Source: Flavimaricola sp. (lineage in GTDB: Bacteria > Pseudomonadota > Alphaproteobacteria > Rhodobacterales > Rhodobacteraceae). From it: a stretch of 64,000 bases of DNA. This document shows positions 9,101 to 16,924 of the stretch, in pieces (position 1 is the stretch's first letter; each line of letters begins with the position of its first letter). Location of the stretch: the NCBI GenBank assembly GCA_029255105.1, contig JAQWWH010000064.1:18544-82543 (forward strand). The letters run 5' to 3'. The notes beneath the pieces were generated by a model. The model had not been told where the DNA came from. It saw only the letters and a program-made list of their open reading frames with translations, and did not search any database. The translations under genes were made by a program, and so were the position numbers.

Positions 9101-10711
9101 ATGAAAAGCGACCAGAACGCTCAGCACCACGTCGCCATCGTCGGTGCGGGAATTGGCGGCCTTGCTGCCGCGTTGCGACTTGCCGCGTCTGGTTGCGCTG
9201 TCACCGTCGTTGAGGCGCAGGCCGCACCCGGCGGCAAGATGCGAACAATTCCAAGCGTTGCCGGCCCGGTCGATGCCGGTCCAACCGTTCTAACCATGCG
9301 TCCAGTGTTTGAGGCCCTCTTTGCCGCCGCCGGGGAACGGCTGGAGGATCATCTAACGTTGACTCCCCTACCGATTCTGGCCCGCCATTACTGGCAGGAC
9401 GGGGCGAGCCTTGACCTGATGGCCGACCGGGATCAAAGCGCCACAAATATTGCAGCCGCTTTCGGGTCCAGATCAGCGGCCGAGTTCAAGGCCTTTGCCA
9501 ACCGGGCTGCCCGTCTGTTCGACGCCTTTGACGGGCCAATGATGCAGGCAGAGCGTCCATCACAATTGGGACTGGTCCGCAAAGTCGCCACCAACCCTGG
9601 CCTATTGCTCGATATGGCCCCGTGGAAAAGCCTGGCTGGACTGCTCAAGGGTGCGTTCAGCGACCCGCATCTGGCCCAGTTGTTCGGGCGCTATGCCACC
9701 TACGTCGGCGGCTCGCCCTACAGTGCACCTGCCCTTCTGTCGCTGATCGCAGACGCCGAGGCCCGAGGGGTCTGGGCGGTCGAAGGTGGTATGCACAAGC
9801 TCGCCCAGACACTCGAAATGCTGGCCAAGGCGCATGGGGCCGTGTTTCGCTACAGCGCAAGGGTCCAGCGGATCGAGATGCAGGGCGGGCGGGCGGCAGG
9901 GATCGCCACCACGTCAGGGCGCATCACTGCAGATGCCGTCCTGTTCAATGGTGATCCGCGCGCGCTGCATCGTGGCCTTTTGGGCGATGCCGGCCGCAAC
10001 GCTGTGCCCAGCGCAAGTGTAAACCCACGCAGCCTTTCCGCATGGGTTCATGCTTTTGCCGCAACCCCGTCCGGACCGCCGCTTGCCTATCACACAGTGT
10101 TCTTCGGTAACGACCCGAAGGCCGAGTTCGACGCCCTGGCCCGAGGCGAACGCCCCAGCGACGCTACCCTTTACGTCTGTGCCCAGGACCGGGCGGGACC
10201 AGTGCCTCCGACGGGGCCAGAACGCTTTGAAATCATCTTGAACGGTGCACCCATCGGAGGGGCATCGCAACGCAGTGCCTTGCGGGGACCGACAGCCGAA
10301 TCCGAGAGGGATATCGCCCAATGTCAGACACAGATCTTCGACCGGCTCGCAACCTTCGGGCTGAGCTTCGATCCGCGGCCAACGTCGACAGCCCTGACGA
10401 CGCCGGAGGGCTTCGCCCGCCTGTTCCCGGCCAGCGGCGGTTCCCTGTACGGGCAGAGCCCGCATGGGCTGACGGCGGGTTTGAAACGTCCACTGGCGCG
10501 CACGGCAGTTCCGGGCCTGTACCTGTGCGGGGGCGGAGCCCATCCGGGGGCGGGAGTGCCAATGGCAACCCTCTCCGCGCGGCACGCGGCCGGGGCGATC
10601 TTGACGGACCTTGCTTTGCCCTCTCCGTCCCCCCGGATGGCTACGCCTGGTGGTATGTCGACGGGATCTCGGACGATGGGACCCGGGCCGTCTCGATCAT
10701 CGGTTTCATAG
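9101..10711 (+). CDS. crtD: Hydroxyneurosporene desaturase CrtD (methoxyneurosporene dehydrogenase)
   Basis: CrtD (536 aa) introduces the C3,4 double bond into hydroxy- or methoxy-neurosporene in the spheroidene branch. It is a paralogue of CrtI: the FAD-binding GAGIGG motif is at 15-20, and the C-terminal CrtI-type motif LCGGGAHPGAGVPMATLS is intact. The ATG at 9101 has GAGAGGAG upstream. The last roughly 30 codons after LTDLAL are Ser/Pro-rich and coincide with the start of CrtC in another frame, so this tail is probably shaped by the overlapping gene. crtD and crtC form one plus-strand transcript. Confidence 0.94.
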   Translation: MKSDQNAQHHVAIVGAGIGGLAAALRLAASGCAVTVVEAQAAPGGKMRTIPSVAGPVDAGPTVLTMRPVFEALFAAAGERLEDHLTLTPLPILARHYWQDGASLDLMADRDQSATNIAAAFGSRSAAEFKAFANRAARLFDAFDGPMMQAERPSQLGLVRKVATNPGLLLDMAPWKSLAGLLKGAFSDPHLAQLFGRYATYVGGSPYSAPALLSLIADAEARGVWAVEGGMHKLAQTLEMLAKAHGAVFRYSARVQRIEMQGGRAAGIATTSGRITADAVLFNGDPRALHRGLLGDAGRNAVPSASVNPRSLSAWVHAFAATPSGPPLAYHTVFFGNDPKAEFDALARGERPSDATLYVCAQDRAGPVPPTGPERFEIILNGAPIGGASQRSALRGPTAESERDIAQCQTQIFDRLATFGLSFDPRPTSTALTTPEGFARLFPASGGSLYGQSPHGLTAGLKRPLARTAVPGLYLCGGGAHPGAGVPMATLSARHAAGAILTDLALPSPSPRMATPGGMSTGSRTMGPGPSRSSVS

Positions 10712-11541
10712 GTTCAGTCTTTTCGCCCTGGTACAAATGGTCTGGTCGCAAGGACCCCGAGAATCACCTCTGTATCAACGTGGCGACCTATGGACCCGGC
10801 GGTCGCTTTGCCATGACGGACCGTGGCCGGTCGGCCCTTCGACAAACAAACGACACTTTCGAGGTCGGCCCCAGCAAGATGCACTGGACGGGCAAAGACC
10901 TCGTGATCGACATTGACGAGGTCAGCGGCCCGCCGATCATTTCGCGGATGCGGGGCCGGATCATCCTCAAACCCAAAGCCGTGACCAATGTTGAACTGCC
11001 ATTGACCCCGGATGGCGCCCATATCTGGCGCCCCTTTGCACCAATGGCCGATATCGACGTGGCCCTTGAGGCACCGGGTTGGCAATGGTCCGGTCACGGC
11101 TACTTTGACGCCAACTTCGGGACCCGCGCCCTCGAGACGGATTTCCGGTTCTGGACCTGGGGACGCTACCCGCGCAAGGATGGGGCGATCTGCTTTTACG
11201 ACGCGACGCGTCGGGACGGGTCAGAGCTTGAAACGGCCATCGCCTTTGATGCGGCAGGTCAGGCAACCACGGTCGCCGCCCCGCCCCGCACGGCGTTCAA
11301 ACGATCGCTCTGGCAGGTCCGCCGCGAGACCCGGGCCGATCCGGGCCATATGCCCCGTCAGGTCCTGAACATGCTGGATGCCCCGTTCTACTCCCGCTCT
11401 GCCGTGAGCACCCGGATCGACGGCGAGGATGTGACCGGCGTGCACGAGGCGCTGGACCTGAACCGGTTCCGGTCACCCCTCCTCAAACCGATGCTCGCCG
11501 TTCGGGTACCCCGTCGACCGAAGTGGGTGTTTGCGGAGTAA
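10525..11541 (+). CDS. crtC: Acyclic carotenoid 1,2-hydratase CrtC, start uncertain
   Basis: CrtC adds water to the terminal double bond of neurosporene, opening the spheroidene branch. The conserved part begins at VPPDGYAWWYVDG (codons from 10627) and continues with IGFIGSVFSPWYKWSG and NVATYGPGGRFAMTDRG, down to PRRPKWVFAE at the end. No ATG, GTG or TTG stands close to that beginning in this frame. The nearest is GTG 10525, without a clear ribosome site and about 34 codons inside the crtD overlap; an ATG at 10321 is farther still. Non-conserved N-terminal residues from either start are suspect. The stop codon lies in a 26-bp palindrome. Confidence 0.9.
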   Translation: MRGRSPSGGGSANGNPLRAARGRGDLDGPCFALSVPPDGYAWWYVDGISDDGTRAVSIIGFIGSVFSPWYKWSGRKDPENHLCINVATYGPGGRFAMTDRGRSALRQTNDTFEVGPSKMHWTGKDLVIDIDEVSGPPIISRMRGRIILKPKAVTNVELPLTPDGAHIWRPFAPMADIDVALEAPGWQWSGHGYFDANFGTRALETDFRFWTWGRYPRKDGAICFYDATRRDGSELETAIAFDAAGQATTVAAPPRTAFKRSLWQVRRETRADPGHMPRQVLNMLDAPFYSRSAVSTRIDGEDVTGVHEALDLNRFRSPLLKPMLAVRVPRRPKWVFAE

Positions 11542-11563
11542 GGTGGGTTTAAACCCACCTTAC
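11538..11563. repeat. 26-bp perfect palindrome, copy 1
   Basis: GTAAGGTGGGTT-TA-AACCCACCTTAC reads the same on both strands. It spans the crtC stop codon and ends two bases before the stop of the convergent ABC exporter gene. It could act as a two-way transcription stop, although it has no long T-run. A near-identical copy is at 13405-13430. Palindromes of this GGTGGGTT type are, as I recall, dispersed in several Rhodobacterales genomes. Confidence 0.85.
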
Positions 11564-11565
11564 CG

Positions 11566-13296
11566 TCATTCCGCCGCCAGATCGGTGACCTGCGCCATGT
11601 GCAGGCGCCAGTAGGGCCCCTGCCGCATCAACAGTTCTGAATGACTGCCGATTTCGGAGATGGCACCGTCAACAACCACCGCGATCCGGTCCGCGGACCG
11701 GATGGTGGCCAGCCTGTGGGCAATGACCAGCACCGTACGGCCCTCGGCCAGGTCCGCCAAAGCCGCCTGAATCTTGCGCTCGGTCTCGGTATCCAGGGCA
11801 GAGGTTGCCTCGTCCAGGATCAGGATCGGCGGGTTGCGCAGGAAGATGCGCGCGATGGCGACCCGTTGCTTTTGCCCGCCCGACAGTTTTACCCCACGTT
11901 CGCCAATAACGGTGTCGAGGCCTTCGGGCAGACCCTCTAGCATCTCATCCAGCCGGGCGCGGTGGGCGGCGGCGAGGATCTCGTCCTCACTCGCTCCCAG
12001 TCGGCCATAGGCAATATTCTCACGCAGGGTACCGGCAAACAGGAACACGTCCTGGCTGACGATCCCGATCTGTCGGCGCAGGGAGGACACGGTCACATCG
12101 CGGATATCGTGACCATCGAGCGTGATCCGGCCCCCTACAACGTCGTAAAACCGGGGGACAAGGGCCAGCAGTGTGCTTTTGCCCGCGCCGGACGGGCCAA
12201 CGAAGGCGAGGGTTTCACCGGCGCGGACGGTCAGGTCGATCCCCTTCAGGATCGGGCGACCAGAGGTGGCATAGGTGAACTGGACATCTTCAAACCCGAT
12301 CTCGCCCCGGACGGCATCCAGTTCGACAGCGCCTTCGGCATCGACGATCTCGGGCACGGTTGCCAAAAACTCGCTATAGCGGCGAAATCCGGCGATGCCT
12401 TTGGGATAGGTCTCGATCACCGCCGCGATCTTTTCCAACGGCTGGTAGAATACATTGATCAACAGCAGAAATCCGACAAAGCCACCGACGGATAGGCTGC
12501 CCTGGGTGACGAACCAGGTGCCCAGAACAAGGATGACGACCTGAACCACCCGCACACCAAGAAAGTTGATGGCCAGCGTCGCGGCCATGATCCGGTAGGC
12601 GTCATGCTTGATCGACCGGTATTGGGCGTTGTCCTTGGCGAAAAGGGCGCGTTCATGATCCTCGTTGGCAAAGGCGCGCACGACCCGCGCGCCGCCCACG
12701 TTCTCTTCGATCCGGGCGTTGAAGGCGCCGATCCGACCGAACTGGTTTTGCCAGTTCAGGGTCATTTCCCCGCCATAGCGGATCACCAGCCACATGACCA
12801 AAGGCGCGATGGCGGCAGACACAGCGGCCAGTTGCGGGTGGACCATGAACATCAGGATCAACGCACCGACAAAGGTCATGATCGCCACAAATAGGTCCTC
12901 GGGCCCGTGGTGGGCCACCTCTCCGATCTCTTCGAGGTCCTTCGTCAGGCGGGCCACGAGATGCCCGGTCTTTTGTTCGTCAAAGTAACCGACCGACAAC
13001 TTTTGCAGGTGATCAAAGGCGCGGCGGCGCATCTCGGTCTCAATCGCGATGCCCAGGACGTGGCCCCAATAGGTGACCACAACCATCAGACCAGCCGTCA
13101 CAAGGTAGACACCCAGCAAGCCAACAGAAGCCAGGATGATCAGCGACCAGTCACCCTGCGGAAGCAGGACATCGACGAAACCGGCCACCGCCAGAGGAAA
13201 GCCCAGCGCCAACAGACCGGCCAAAACCGCACAGCCAAAGTCCAGAAGGAACAGCCGACGGTGCGGGGCATAATAGGAAAAGAAGTCGCGCAACAT
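11566..13296 (-). CDS. ABC exporter, fused membrane and ATPase domains (MsbA-like)
   Basis: The protein is 576 aa. The N-terminal half is a six-helix ABC transmembrane type 1 domain (about 1-310). The C-terminal half is a full ATPase with Walker A GPSGAGKST near 366, signature LSGGQKQRVAIAR, Walker B ILILDEATSALD and switch histidine AHRLATI. It should work as a homodimer that pushes a lipid, peptide or drug-like substrate outward; the substrate cannot be read. The ATG at 13296 gives MLRDFFSYYAPHRRLFLLDF, which looks like a native N-terminus; an upstream GTG at 13326 is possible. It interrupts the carotenoid genes and has palindromic repeats on both sides. A carotenoid-related role would be speculation. 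Confidence 0.9.
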   Translation of the reverse strand: MLRDFFSYYAPHRRLFLLDFGCAVLAGLLALGFPLAVAGFVDVLLPQGDWSLIILASVGLLGVYLVTAGLMVVVTYWGHVLGIAIETEMRRRAFDHLQKLSVGYFDEQKTGHLVARLTKDLEEIGEVAHHGPEDLFVAIMTFVGALILMFMVHPQLAAVSAAIAPLVMWLVIRYGGEMTLNWQNQFGRIGAFNARIEENVGGARVVRAFANEDHERALFAKDNAQYRSIKHDAYRIMAATLAINFLGVRVVQVVILVLGTWFVTQGSLSVGGFVGFLLLINVFYQPLEKIAAVIETYPKGIAGFRRYSEFLATVPEIVDAEGAVELDAVRGEIGFEDVQFTYATSGRPILKGIDLTVRAGETLAFVGPSGAGKSTLLALVPRFYDVVGGRITLDGHDIRDVTVSSLRRQIGIVSQDVFLFAGTLRENIAYGRLGASEDEILAAAHRARLDEMLEGLPEGLDTVIGERGVKLSGGQKQRVAIARIFLRNPPILILDEATSALDTETERKIQAALADLAEGRTVLVIAHRLATIRSADRIAVVVDGAISEIGSHSELLMRQGPYWRLHMAQVTDLAAE

Positions 13297-13404
13297 CGGG
13301 GGTATCGTCCATTTGGGGGGTACCACGGGTCAAAACCAGAAAGGAGGCATTGAGTCCACCGTCATGAGACCGCCGTTCCACTGGTGGTCGCCCTTATTCT
13401 GCAC

Positions 13405-13430
13405 GTAAGGTGGGTTCAAACCCACCTTAC
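13405..13430. repeat. 26-bp palindrome, copy 2
   Basis: Same sequence as the copy at 11538-11563 except one base in the centre (TTCAAA instead of TTTAAA). It lies between the divergent starts of the ABC exporter and the dipeptidase, ending 14 bases before the dipeptidase ATG, so it cannot be a shared terminator. As RNA it would fold into a hairpin in the dipeptidase leader. Confidence 0.85.
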
Positions 13431-13444
13431 CAGAGTATGCCCTG

Positions 13445-14503
13445 ATGATCCCCGTTTTTGATGGTCACAACGACTTCCTCCTCCGGCTGCTCGAAGCCCC
13501 AGACGAACGTGATGCGATCTGGAACAGCCCTGATGGGTCCGGCCATCTTGACCTTGCCCGCATGCGCAAGGGTGGCTTTGCCGGGGGCCTGTTCGCGATC
13601 TACATCCCGTCGCCGGCCGACGCCGACTTTGACGCGCTTGACGCTGGCATGGACCAACCGCCCTACGATCTGCCCTTGCCCGATCCGGTTGATCGGGCAA
13701 CTGCCCTGCCCATAGCCCTTTCGATGGCCGGGCATCTGAAGGCCCTCGCCCGGTCACAGCCTGAAACCTTTCGGCTTTGCCGCTCAGTTACTGATATCGA
13801 GGGTTGCCTAGAGGACGGTACCATCGCCGCCGTCATGCATATGGAGGGGGCAGAGGCCATCGATCCGGACCTAGATGCGCTTTACCTGTTTCATGACATG
13901 GGGCTGAGGTCCCTGGGTCCGGTCTGGTCCAGACCAACCGTGTTCGGGCACGGGGTTCCGTTTCGGTTTCCCGGATCACCCGATACCGGCCCGGGACTGA
14001 CCGACGCGGGCAAGCGGCTTGTGCGGGCCTGCAATGACCTTGGGATCATGCTCGATCTGTCGCATCTGAACAGCAAGGGTTTTGATGACGTGGCGGCCCT
14101 GAGGGACGCACCGCTGATCGCCACCCATTCAAACGCCCATGCCGTCACCCCGTCGACCCGAAACCTGACAGACCGTCAGTTGGCCATAATCCGGGAGAGC
14201 AACGGGATGGTCGGGCTGAATTTCGCGACGGTCTTCCTACGCTCTGACGGAAGGCAAGCGGCGGATTGTGGATGGGATCCGATCCTGCGCCATCTGGACT
14301 ACCTGATCACTGCGCTGGGCGAAGATCGGGTGGGGTTCGGTTCGGACTTTGACGGGGCGACCGTGCCGGATGTGATCGGCGATGCATCCGGTCTGCCGGC
14401 CCTTCTTCAAAGGCTCGGCCAGCATGGCTATGACGAGCCGCTGTTGACCAAGCTTGCCCATGCCAACTGGCTTGCCGCCCTCAAGCGCAGTTGGAAGCAA
14501 TAA
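13445..14503 (+). CDS. Membrane dipeptidase family (M19) zinc peptidase
   Basis: The protein is 352 aa, with the metal-binding residues of renal dipeptidase in order: H8 and D10 in DGHND, E134 in MHMEGAEAI, the histidines of ATHSNAHAV, and GSDFDG. The family hydrolyses dipeptides, often with broad specificity including D-residues. No signal peptide is visible, so it is probably cytoplasmic here. The start ATG has no clear ribosome site and follows the palindrome by 14 bases. It stands alone on the plus strand between the ABC exporter and a convergent lipoprotein gene. A link to pigment synthesis is not apparent. Confidence 0.9.
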   Translation: MIPVFDGHNDFLLRLLEAPDERDAIWNSPDGSGHLDLARMRKGGFAGGLFAIYIPSPADADFDALDAGMDQPPYDLPLPDPVDRATALPIALSMAGHLKALARSQPETFRLCRSVTDIEGCLEDGTIAAVMHMEGAEAIDPDLDALYLFHDMGLRSLGPVWSRPTVFGHGVPFRFPGSPDTGPGLTDAGKRLVRACNDLGIMLDLSHLNSKGFDDVAALRDAPLIATHSNAHAVTPSTRNLTDRQLAIIRESNGMVGLNFATVFLRSDGRQAADCGWDPILRHLDYLITALGEDRVGFGSDFDGATVPDVIGDASGLPALLQRLGQHGYDEPLLTKLAHANWLAALKRSWKQ

Positions 14504-14553
14504 GGCCACTTTGGGCATCGGCCCCGAAAGGCGTTCAAGACAAACAAGCCGGG

Positions 14554-15177
14554 TCAGTTCGTATCCGCGACGAGGTCCCCAAAGACTGTCGATGTCACGC
14601 TCCCGCCATTGGTGATCGTTCCATTGGCTGTCCCAATGATAGATGCGCCGCCTGCGCCGACAAAGTTGGCAGTGACCTCAAGATCCCAGATCGCCGCGTC
14701 AGTACCGTCGGAAAAAGAGCCGATGGCATTCGCGGTCAGGGTAGACCCGGTGATCTGGCCTTCTGTCAGCGTCAGCATTCCGTTCATCTCAACGTCATCG
14801 ACCGTGTTGAAATTCTCCATCGTGCCCGTCATCGTGCCATCCGCGCCGTTTGTTCCAAACTCAGCACGAAGAGTCACGTCGGACATGATGTCGTAATCGG
14901 CGACACTGGTTGGCGCGGTATCATGCGAGAAACCAACAACGCCCGAATATGTCGCAAAGCCCGCCTCAGGCATCTGGTCGACCGGTGTCTGGCCAACTCG
15001 ATTGTAGGTCCGAAAAAGGTCAAGGCTTTGGATGACCTGAGCGTCATAGATTGCGTCCAACGTGCCGCCTCCGCCAGACCCACCACCGGAATCGTCGCCA
15101 AACAGGGAACCGCAACCAGTCAGGCCGATACTTGCAGCGATAACCGCCACAAGCCCTTTCAGGGGATGTGTCATCAT
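14554..15177 (-). CDS. Lipoprotein with Gly/Thr-rich beta-barrel-like domain, unknown function
   Basis: The 207-aa protein has a type II signal peptide: basic start MMTHPLKG, hydrophobic run and lipobox LTGC with C22 as lipidation site. A flexible GDDSGGGSGGGG linker follows. The rest is rich in Gly, Thr and Asp with alternating hydrophobic strands (ATYSGVVGF, MNGMLTLTEGQITGSTLTANAIGSF, ANFVGAGGASIIGTANG), resembling the small barrel of transferrin-binding-protein-like surface lipoproteins. That resemblance is a pattern impression, not a proven homology. GAGGCGAG upstream supports the ATG at 15177. No Slam-type export partner is in the window. Confidence 0.75.
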   Translation of the reverse strand: MMTHPLKGLVAVIAASIGLTGCGSLFGDDSGGGSGGGGTLDAIYDAQVIQSLDLFRTYNRVGQTPVDQMPEAGFATYSGVVGFSHDTAPTSVADYDIMSDVTLRAEFGTNGADGTMTGTMENFNTVDDVEMNGMLTLTEGQITGSTLTANAIGSFSDGTDAAIWDLEVTANFVGAGGASIIGTANGTITNGGSVTSTVFGDLVADTN

Positions 15178-15353
15178 ATTGCTCGCCTCATGTTTCGTGC
15201 CCTTTTTCGGGCCTCTGCTTCGTCCCGAAGGTGGCCCATGACGGCAGAAATTGCAACGCAAAGGAGGGTGGCGCCTGCAAACCGATGACATCCTGCAACG
15301 CCGTTAGCTCCCTAAAAAGGTCGAAGCGGGCGGACGTTGCAGGGCTGAACGGG

Positions 15354-15839
15354 TCAAACCTCGATCTTGCTGGGTTCGATCGGCTTCTGGTCTGGGTTCA
15401 GGCGCGCGATCTCAAGGTTCAGCGCCCCAGCCACGGTGACCCAGGTCAGATAGGGGACAAATGCGAGCCCTGCCCAGAAATCGAACTGGAAATGGGTCCA
15501 GGTCGCACCGGCGACAGCAAGCCAGAGGCCAGCCATGATAGGCAAAGCCCCCCGTAGCCTGCGCAGACCAAAAAAGACTGGGGTCCAAAGCGTGTTGAGC
15601 GCGATCTGAAGAGCCCAGAAGGCCATCGCATATTGGCTCCCCTCAATCGGGGCGACGCGGGCGGCGGCAAATGAGATCAGGACGTAGATCGAGGTCCAGG
15701 CAACCGGAAAGACCCAGTTTGGTGGGGTCCAGGACGGTTTTCTCAAGGCCTTGTACCATGGCCCGGTTGGAAACATCGCGCCTGTTGTGCCCGCAGCAAA
15801 GCAGGTCGCCAGAAAGATGGTAAATAGGGTCGGATCCAT
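15354..15839 (-). CDS. tspO: Tryptophan-rich sensory protein TspO (CrtK)
   Basis: This is a 161-aa TspO/MBR family outer-membrane protein with five membrane helices. The W- and P-rich stretch WYKALRKPSWTPPNWVFPVAW is diagnostic, followed by WTPVFFGLRR. In Rhodobacter sphaeroides TspO binds porphyrin intermediates and lowers pigment gene expression when oxygen is present, acting with the PpsR/AppA circuit. Its position next to crtB is the usual one. AGGAGA lies 8 bases before the ATG at 15839; a GTG directly upstream is also in frame. It is probably on the crtI-crtB transcript, 35 bases after crtB. Confidence 0.95.
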   Translation of the reverse strand: MDPTLFTIFLATCFAAGTTGAMFPTGPWYKALRKPSWTPPNWVFPVAWTSIYVLISFAAARVAPIEGSQYAMAFWALQIALNTLWTPVFFGLRRLRGALPIMAGLWLAVAGATWTHFQFDFWAGLAFVPYLTWVTVAGALNLEIARLNPDQKPIEPSKIEV

Positions 15840-15874
15840 CACAAGGGTCTCCTTTCGGGATGACCCGATAGGAA

Positions 15875-16924
15875 CTAAGCCTGTTGGCCCTCCGTTCCAA
15901 GCCCATTGTCAGATCGGACCTCGCGGGCCTTGAGATCGGCCAGAACGTCCAACAAGGCGCGGGTCCTGCCCGGGCTTGGTTTCTCATGGCCAGCCGCGGA
16001 AATCAGGTAGGCCGTTTCGGCAAGAGGTTTGGCATACAGGACCGCCGATCGCGGCATGATGGTCGAAGTCGCAGCCCGAACCGCTGCCTGTCCCATCCAG
16101 CCCACCTTTTGCAGCGTGCTGGTATGAGCTCTTTGCGTGATCGAATCGCAGCCCTGACGCCGCACCTCTGCCCCGATCCCTGCATAAATCAGTCGGGCGG
16201 CCCAAATTCCCATTCGCGAGGCGCGCGGAAGGGCAGAAATACCGGCCTCAGAGCGCAGGTAAAGCCGATCCGCCTCGAACAGCAACTTTGACGTCATGCG
16301 CAGAATTTCGCGGCGCGGTTGCGGTTCCGCAAGGAACGCGTCCGGATCGATATCTGCATCGTCGAACCATTCGGTCGGCAGATAGAGGCGGCCTTCGCGC
16401 GCGTCTTCGCCCACATCGCGGGCGATATTGGTCAGCTGCATCGCCACGCCAAGATCGCAGGCCCGGGCAAGCGCATCGGGATCACGAACCCGCATCAGCA
16501 CGCACATCATCGCCCCGACAGCGCTGGCCACCCGCGAGGAATAGGCCCGTACGTCGGACAAGGTAGCATAGCGCCGGACCTGGGCGTCCCAGGCCAGCCC
16601 TTCAAGAAGGGCCTCAGGTAGGACGCGCGGCATATCGTATTCTTCGATCAGGGCCGCAAAGGCCCGATCTTCAGGCGCATTCCGCGGGGTGCCTGCATAC
16701 GCCAGGTCAAGCCGTTCTTGCAGCGCCAGAACGGCAGCGGCCTTTTGACTGCCTTCGTCAACTTCGTCATCAGCAAGCCGGCAGAACGCATAGAGCGCCA
16801 GCGAAGGATCACGGACCGACGCAGGCAAAAGGCGGGATGCGGCATGAAAGGAAAGAGAGCCCGTGCGGATCACAGCCTCGCAATGAGACAGGTCCTCGGG
16901 CCGGATGCCAGTTGGCCTAGTCAT
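15875..16924 (-). CDS. crtB: Phytoene synthase CrtB
   Basis: CrtB (349 aa) joins two geranylgeranyl diphosphates head to head to give phytoene, the first committed carotenoid step. The two magnesium-binding motifs are present: DDEVD at 52-56 and NIARDVGED at 166-174. RRYATLSDVRAYSSRVASAVG and the AMQLTN signature fit squalene/phytoene synthases. The ATG overlaps the crtI stop by four bases (ATGA), so crtI-crtB are translated as a unit, with tspO downstream. Confidence 0.97.
   Translation of the reverse strand: MTRPTGIRPEDLSHCEAVIRTGSLSFHAASRLLPASVRDPSLALYAFCRLADDEVDEGSQKAAAVLALQERLDLAYAGTPRNAPEDRAFAALIEEYDMPRVLPEALLEGLAWDAQVRRYATLSDVRAYSSRVASAVGAMMCVLMRVRDPDALARACDLGVAMQLTNIARDVGEDAREGRLYLPTEWFDDADIDPDAFLAEPQPRREILRMTSKLLFEADRLYLRSEAGISALPRASRMGIWAARLIYAGIGAEVRRQGCDSITQRAHTSTLQKVGWMGQAAVRAATSTIMPRSAVLYAKPLAETAYLISAAGHEKPSPGRTRALLDVLADLKAREVRSDNGLGTEGQQA

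Noticed and set aside
10321..10524. Upstream extension of the crtC frame to an ATG at 10321
   Set aside because: The residues are crtD read out of frame and show no similarity to CrtC N-termini; the stop-free stretch is explained by high GC.
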